A stretch of DNA of 64,000 nucleotides from contig CM058236.1 in NCBI GenBank assembly GCA_030180135.1, positions 63,701,728-63,765,727 on the forward strand, read 5' to 3'. Shown here one piece after another: positions 62,501 through 64,000 of this stretch (the stretch's first letter is position 1; every line of letters starts with the position of its first letter). The notes beneath the pieces are model-generated. The model did no database searches and was not told the origin of the DNA. It was given only the letters and a program-made list of their open reading frames with translations. Made by a program: the position numbers and the translations under genes. The DNA is from Orychophragmus violaceus (Eukaryota; Streptophyta; Magnoliopsida; Brassicales; Brassicaceae).

Positions 62501-63444
62501 ACGCTCATTCTTTCATCACTCAGTGTGATGTTTGTCAAAGGAGAGGGAAAATCAGCAAGAAGCATGAGATGCCTCAGAATTTCATTCTGGAAGTTGAGGT
62601 TTTCGATTGCTGGGGTATAGATTTCATGGGTCCTTTTCCCTCGTCCTATGGAAATAAATTCATTCTGGTTGCTGTGGACTATGTGTCTAAATGGGTCGAA
62701 GCAATAGCTAGTCCAACAAATGATTCTTCGGTGGTCCTTAAGCTGTTTAAGACCATCATATTTCCCAGATTTGGAGTGCCTCGTATAGTGATAAGTGATG
62801 GAGGATCTCATTTCATCAATAAGGTCTTCGAAAAGCTGCTGAAGAAGCATGGAGTTCATCATCGAGTCGCTACTCCTTATCACCCTCAGACTAGTGGACA
62901 AGTAGAAGTTTCTAACAGACAGATCAAAGAGATCCTTGAGAAGACAGTTGGAAAGACAAGGAAGGATTGGGCAGCAAAGTTGGATGATGCATTATGGGCT
63001 TACAGGACAGCATTCAAGACACCACTTGGGACCACTCCATTCCATCTGCTATATGGAAAAGCATGTCATCTGCCTGTGGAACTTGAGCATAAAGCAGCGT
63101 GGGCTGTAAAACAGATGAACTTTGATCTTAAGTCTGCTGCAGAAAGGAGATTAGTGCAGCTTAATGAGTTGGATGAGATTAGACATTTTGCTTATGAGAA
63201 CTCAAAGCTGTACAAAGAAAGGACTAAGGCATATCATGACAAGAAGATTGTCTCCAGACAATTTGAGCCTAATGATCAGGTACTTTTATATAACTCTCGT
63301 CTGCATTTGTTTCCAGGAAAGCTGAAATCAAGGTGGTCTGGCCCTTTCACAATCAAAGCGGTGCGCCCGTATGGAGCTGTGGTTCTAACTGGTAAGGATG
63401 GTATTGAATTCACTGTGAATGGACAGAGGGTGAAACATTATTAG
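59524..63444 (+). CDS. Pol of the Athila-like element (PR-RT-RNase H-IN)
   Basis: An intact 1306-codon frame. Protease: LCDLGSSVNLMPLSVAKRLG near residue 82 (DLG catalytic site). Reverse transcriptase: CIDYRKLNAATRKDHFPLSF near 440, YGTFAYRRMPFGLCNAPATF, and FMDD at 536-539. RNase H: MCDASDFAVGAVLGQ near 684 and YATTEKELLAVVFA. Integrase: HHCC finger HCHGSDYAGHF with CDVCQRR (about 960-1000), then Asp in WGIDFMGPFPSSYG (1032), Asp in VISDGGSHF (1090) and Glu in GQVEVSNRQIKEIL (about 1127). The frame lies -1 relative to gag and 59524 need not be a real start; related elements read gag-pol as one frame. CGATCG motif pairs are built into spacers after protease (60328) and after RNase H (62048-62123). 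Confidence 0.93.
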   Translation: MQRDDKRVKVEVPLLDSMDTSPMMRRCLKDMFAGKWTDEESVMMISEVCSAVIQGRSPEKLKDPGSFVLDCTIYRERFERSLCDLGSSVNLMPLSVAKRLGMTDFRPTRISLVLADRTVRIPEGVLEDVPIIIGQCAIPTDFVVLQYGQEPKDPLILGRSFLATAGAMIDCQRGKIVLNVGDLKMSFDMNKLVKRPTIDGQTFYVDTLSELAAEYFHQSHAEDPLERALLSSIMELEYLQDEPAMCYRRLMDSVEVAMQVEVSDAMMQRSTPTKHRSLQSDADWAEEKALKVDLKQLPTGLRYAFLGPNSTYPVIVNASLNNAELTLLLSKLRKHRKALGYSLDDISGISPKLCMHRIHLEDESKTSIEHQRRLNPNLQEVVKKEIMKLLDAGIIYPISDSDWVSPVHVVPKKGGVTVVKNEKNELIPTRTVTGHRMCIDYRKLNAATRKDHFPLSFIDQMLERLENHPYYCFLDGYSGFFQIPIHPEDQGKTTFTCPYGTFAYRRMPFGLCNAPATFQRCMMSIFTDMIEDFMEVFMDDFSVYGSSYNECLENLCKVLTRCEEKHLVLNWEKCHFMVKDGIVLGHKVSEAGIEVDRAKIEVMTNLQAPDSVKAIRSFLGHAGFYRRFIKDFSKIARPLTALLCKDTKFEFNADCKAAFEKIKQALVSAPVVQPPDWDLPFEVMCDASDFAVGAVLGQKKDRKLHAIYYASRTLDDAQKNYATTEKELLAVVFAFEKFRPYLVGSKVIVHTDHSALKYLMQKKDAKPRLLRWILLLQEFDIEVRDKKGVENGVADHLSRMLVEEDVPINDYLPEENVNMVGTVSEMDLEDELQNCREDRLVSIDAKLATVDTSIGEATIDTCSRNGRCTPDTNRECFKIRIGNYDFEISAVATSDRPWYADIANYLAAETEPDDLKGYEKKRFFRELRRYYWDEPYLYKHCSDGLYRRCIAESEVSDILFHCHGSDYAGHFATFKTVSKVLQAGFWWPTMFRDAHSFITQCDVCQRRGKISKKHEMPQNFILEVEVFDCWGIDFMGPFPSSYGNKFILVAVDYVSKWVEAIASPTNDSSVVLKLFKTIIFPRFGVPRIVISDGGSHFINKVFEKLLKKHGVHHRVATPYHPQTSGQVEVSNRQIKEILEKTVGKTRKDWAAKLDDALWAYRTAFKTPLGTTPFHLLYGKACHLPVELEHKAAWAVKQMNFDLKSAAERRLVQLNELDEIRHFAYENSKLYKERTKAYHDKKIVSRQFEPNDQVLLYNSRLHLFPGKLKSRWSGPFTIKAVRPYGAVVLTGKDGIEFTVNGQRVKHY

Positions 63445-63447
63445 GCG

Positions 63448-64000
63448 AAAGCCGAGATTCCAGAAGGTCAGATTTTGCCTCTGGATGATGCACCCTCTAC
63501 CTAGATCAGCTGAAACGTCAAGCTGTTGACGTTAAAAGAGCGCTGAGTGGGAGGCAACCCACTGTTTTCGTTTTTTTTGCATTTTGATTTTAGTATTTTT
63601 TCTAGATTTTACGTTTTTGTTTCTGTTTGGTGAGTTTTTGGTTGCAGGGTTCGTGAAAATCGCATTGCGTCGATCGACACACGTTTGTGTCGATCGTTAC
63701 AACAGAAATCGCATAGCAACGGTCGGTGCACCTAGTGCAACGATCGATGCCCGACTGCGACAGAGGTAAAACCCGAGAGAACTAACCATTCAACTATTTT
63801 AATTTTTTTTTTTTTTCTTTAACCAATCCCTTGCTTGACACTACTGGGGACAGTGTGTCTTAAGTGTGGGGGAGGTTCTACTAATTAGTTTCTTTTGTTT
63901 TCTTAGAGTCATTTAAATTTTTCAAAATTTGTTTTTCGAGTCAAAATTGGTTTAAGTAGGAAACAATGATTTTTGGAGGAGATTAGCAGCATTTGCAGGA
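63448..64000 (+). other. 3' non-coding region of the autonomous gypsy element
   Basis: It contains GAGTGGGAGGCAACCCACT (63546), CGATCG motifs at 63671, 63691 and 63741 with CGGTCG at 63719, and CACTACTGGGGACAGTGTGT followed by AAGTGTGGGGGAGG (63838-63875). All have counterparts in order in the element at 49045 (52075, 52268-52295, 52377-52412). No further frame of note is visible before the window ends. Confidence 0.8.

Larger units (their letters stand above)
56300..64000 (+). mobile_element. Autonomous Athila-like Ty3/gypsy element, 3' end outside the window
   Basis: The 5' LTR (56300-57494), tRNA-Asp primer site (57501), gag, and a complete PR-RT-RNase H-integrase pol are present; no chromodomain is seen. 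The 3' non-coding part (from 63448) shares GAGTGGGAGGCAACCCACT and CACTACTGGGGACAGTGTGT with the non-autonomous element, showing the close relation. The 3' LTR and any env-like region lie past 64000. Insertion was into a LINE, after a run of seven C (56293-56299). Confidence 0.92.

Noticed and set aside
50281..63770. CGATCG repeats as a CRISPR-like array or simple satellite
   Set aside because: The units are not evenly repeated, have no constant spacer, and are scattered through defined parts of eukaryotic retrotransposons.

Overview
The window is plant nuclear DNA, almost certainly from a Brassicaceae species. The evidence is an intron-rich gene with GT-AG introns, AT-rich intergenic DNA, Helitrons with the TCTATACTATTA / CTAG ends familiar from Arabidopsis and Brassica, and several plant LTR and LINE retrotransposons. 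No rRNA, tRNA or CRISPR array was seen.

There is one real host gene, on the minus strand at 5727-23077. I could join 35 exons (7452 nt, 2483 residues) with every splice phase agreeing and no in-frame stop. The N-terminus and length fit the large plant protein annotated in Arabidopsis as a zinc finger FYVE domain (ZFYVE26/spastizin-like) protein; that name is from memory. One intron is GC-AG, one is an 81-nt intron open in frame, and one acceptor is a NAGNAG tandem.

Left of the gene lie a 5'-truncated Ty1/copia element (about 1905-4775) with an intact integrase-RT-RNase H frame and a 340-bp MITE (4835-5174). Right of it, 23.2-28.9 kb is an AT-rich Helitron nest. A 2.0-kb retroposon (28979-30985, 18-bp target duplication) follows, carrying a 1.16-kb foldback in its A/T tail. 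Then come a non-coding, LTR-like tract (about 31.5-34.9 kb), a (CT)n tract of 131 bp, a broken type I MADS-box gene (35998-36669, minus), and a decayed LINE (36.9-40.0 kb) split by a solo LTR.

From 40053 rightwards is a minus-strand Helitron end followed by a captured, decayed calcium-dependent protein kinase fragment and a possible RPA-like OB-fold exon. The interval 42.4-47.2 kb holds a cluster of TGTCCA motifs, a 515-bp tandem duplication and a CACTA remnant. A second LINE (48.3-56.3 kb) is split by a complete non-autonomous Ty3/gypsy element (49045-54492, target duplication CCAAC) and then by an autonomous Athila-like gypsy element (56300 to beyond the window end) with gag and full PR-RT-RH-IN.

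The most unusual signal is a palindromic CGATCG-centred motif, usually in pairs 20-26 bp apart. It recurs in the LTRs, leaders, coding spacers and 3' regions of the gypsy family, and it is kept in both the autonomous and non-autonomous copies and the solo LTR.
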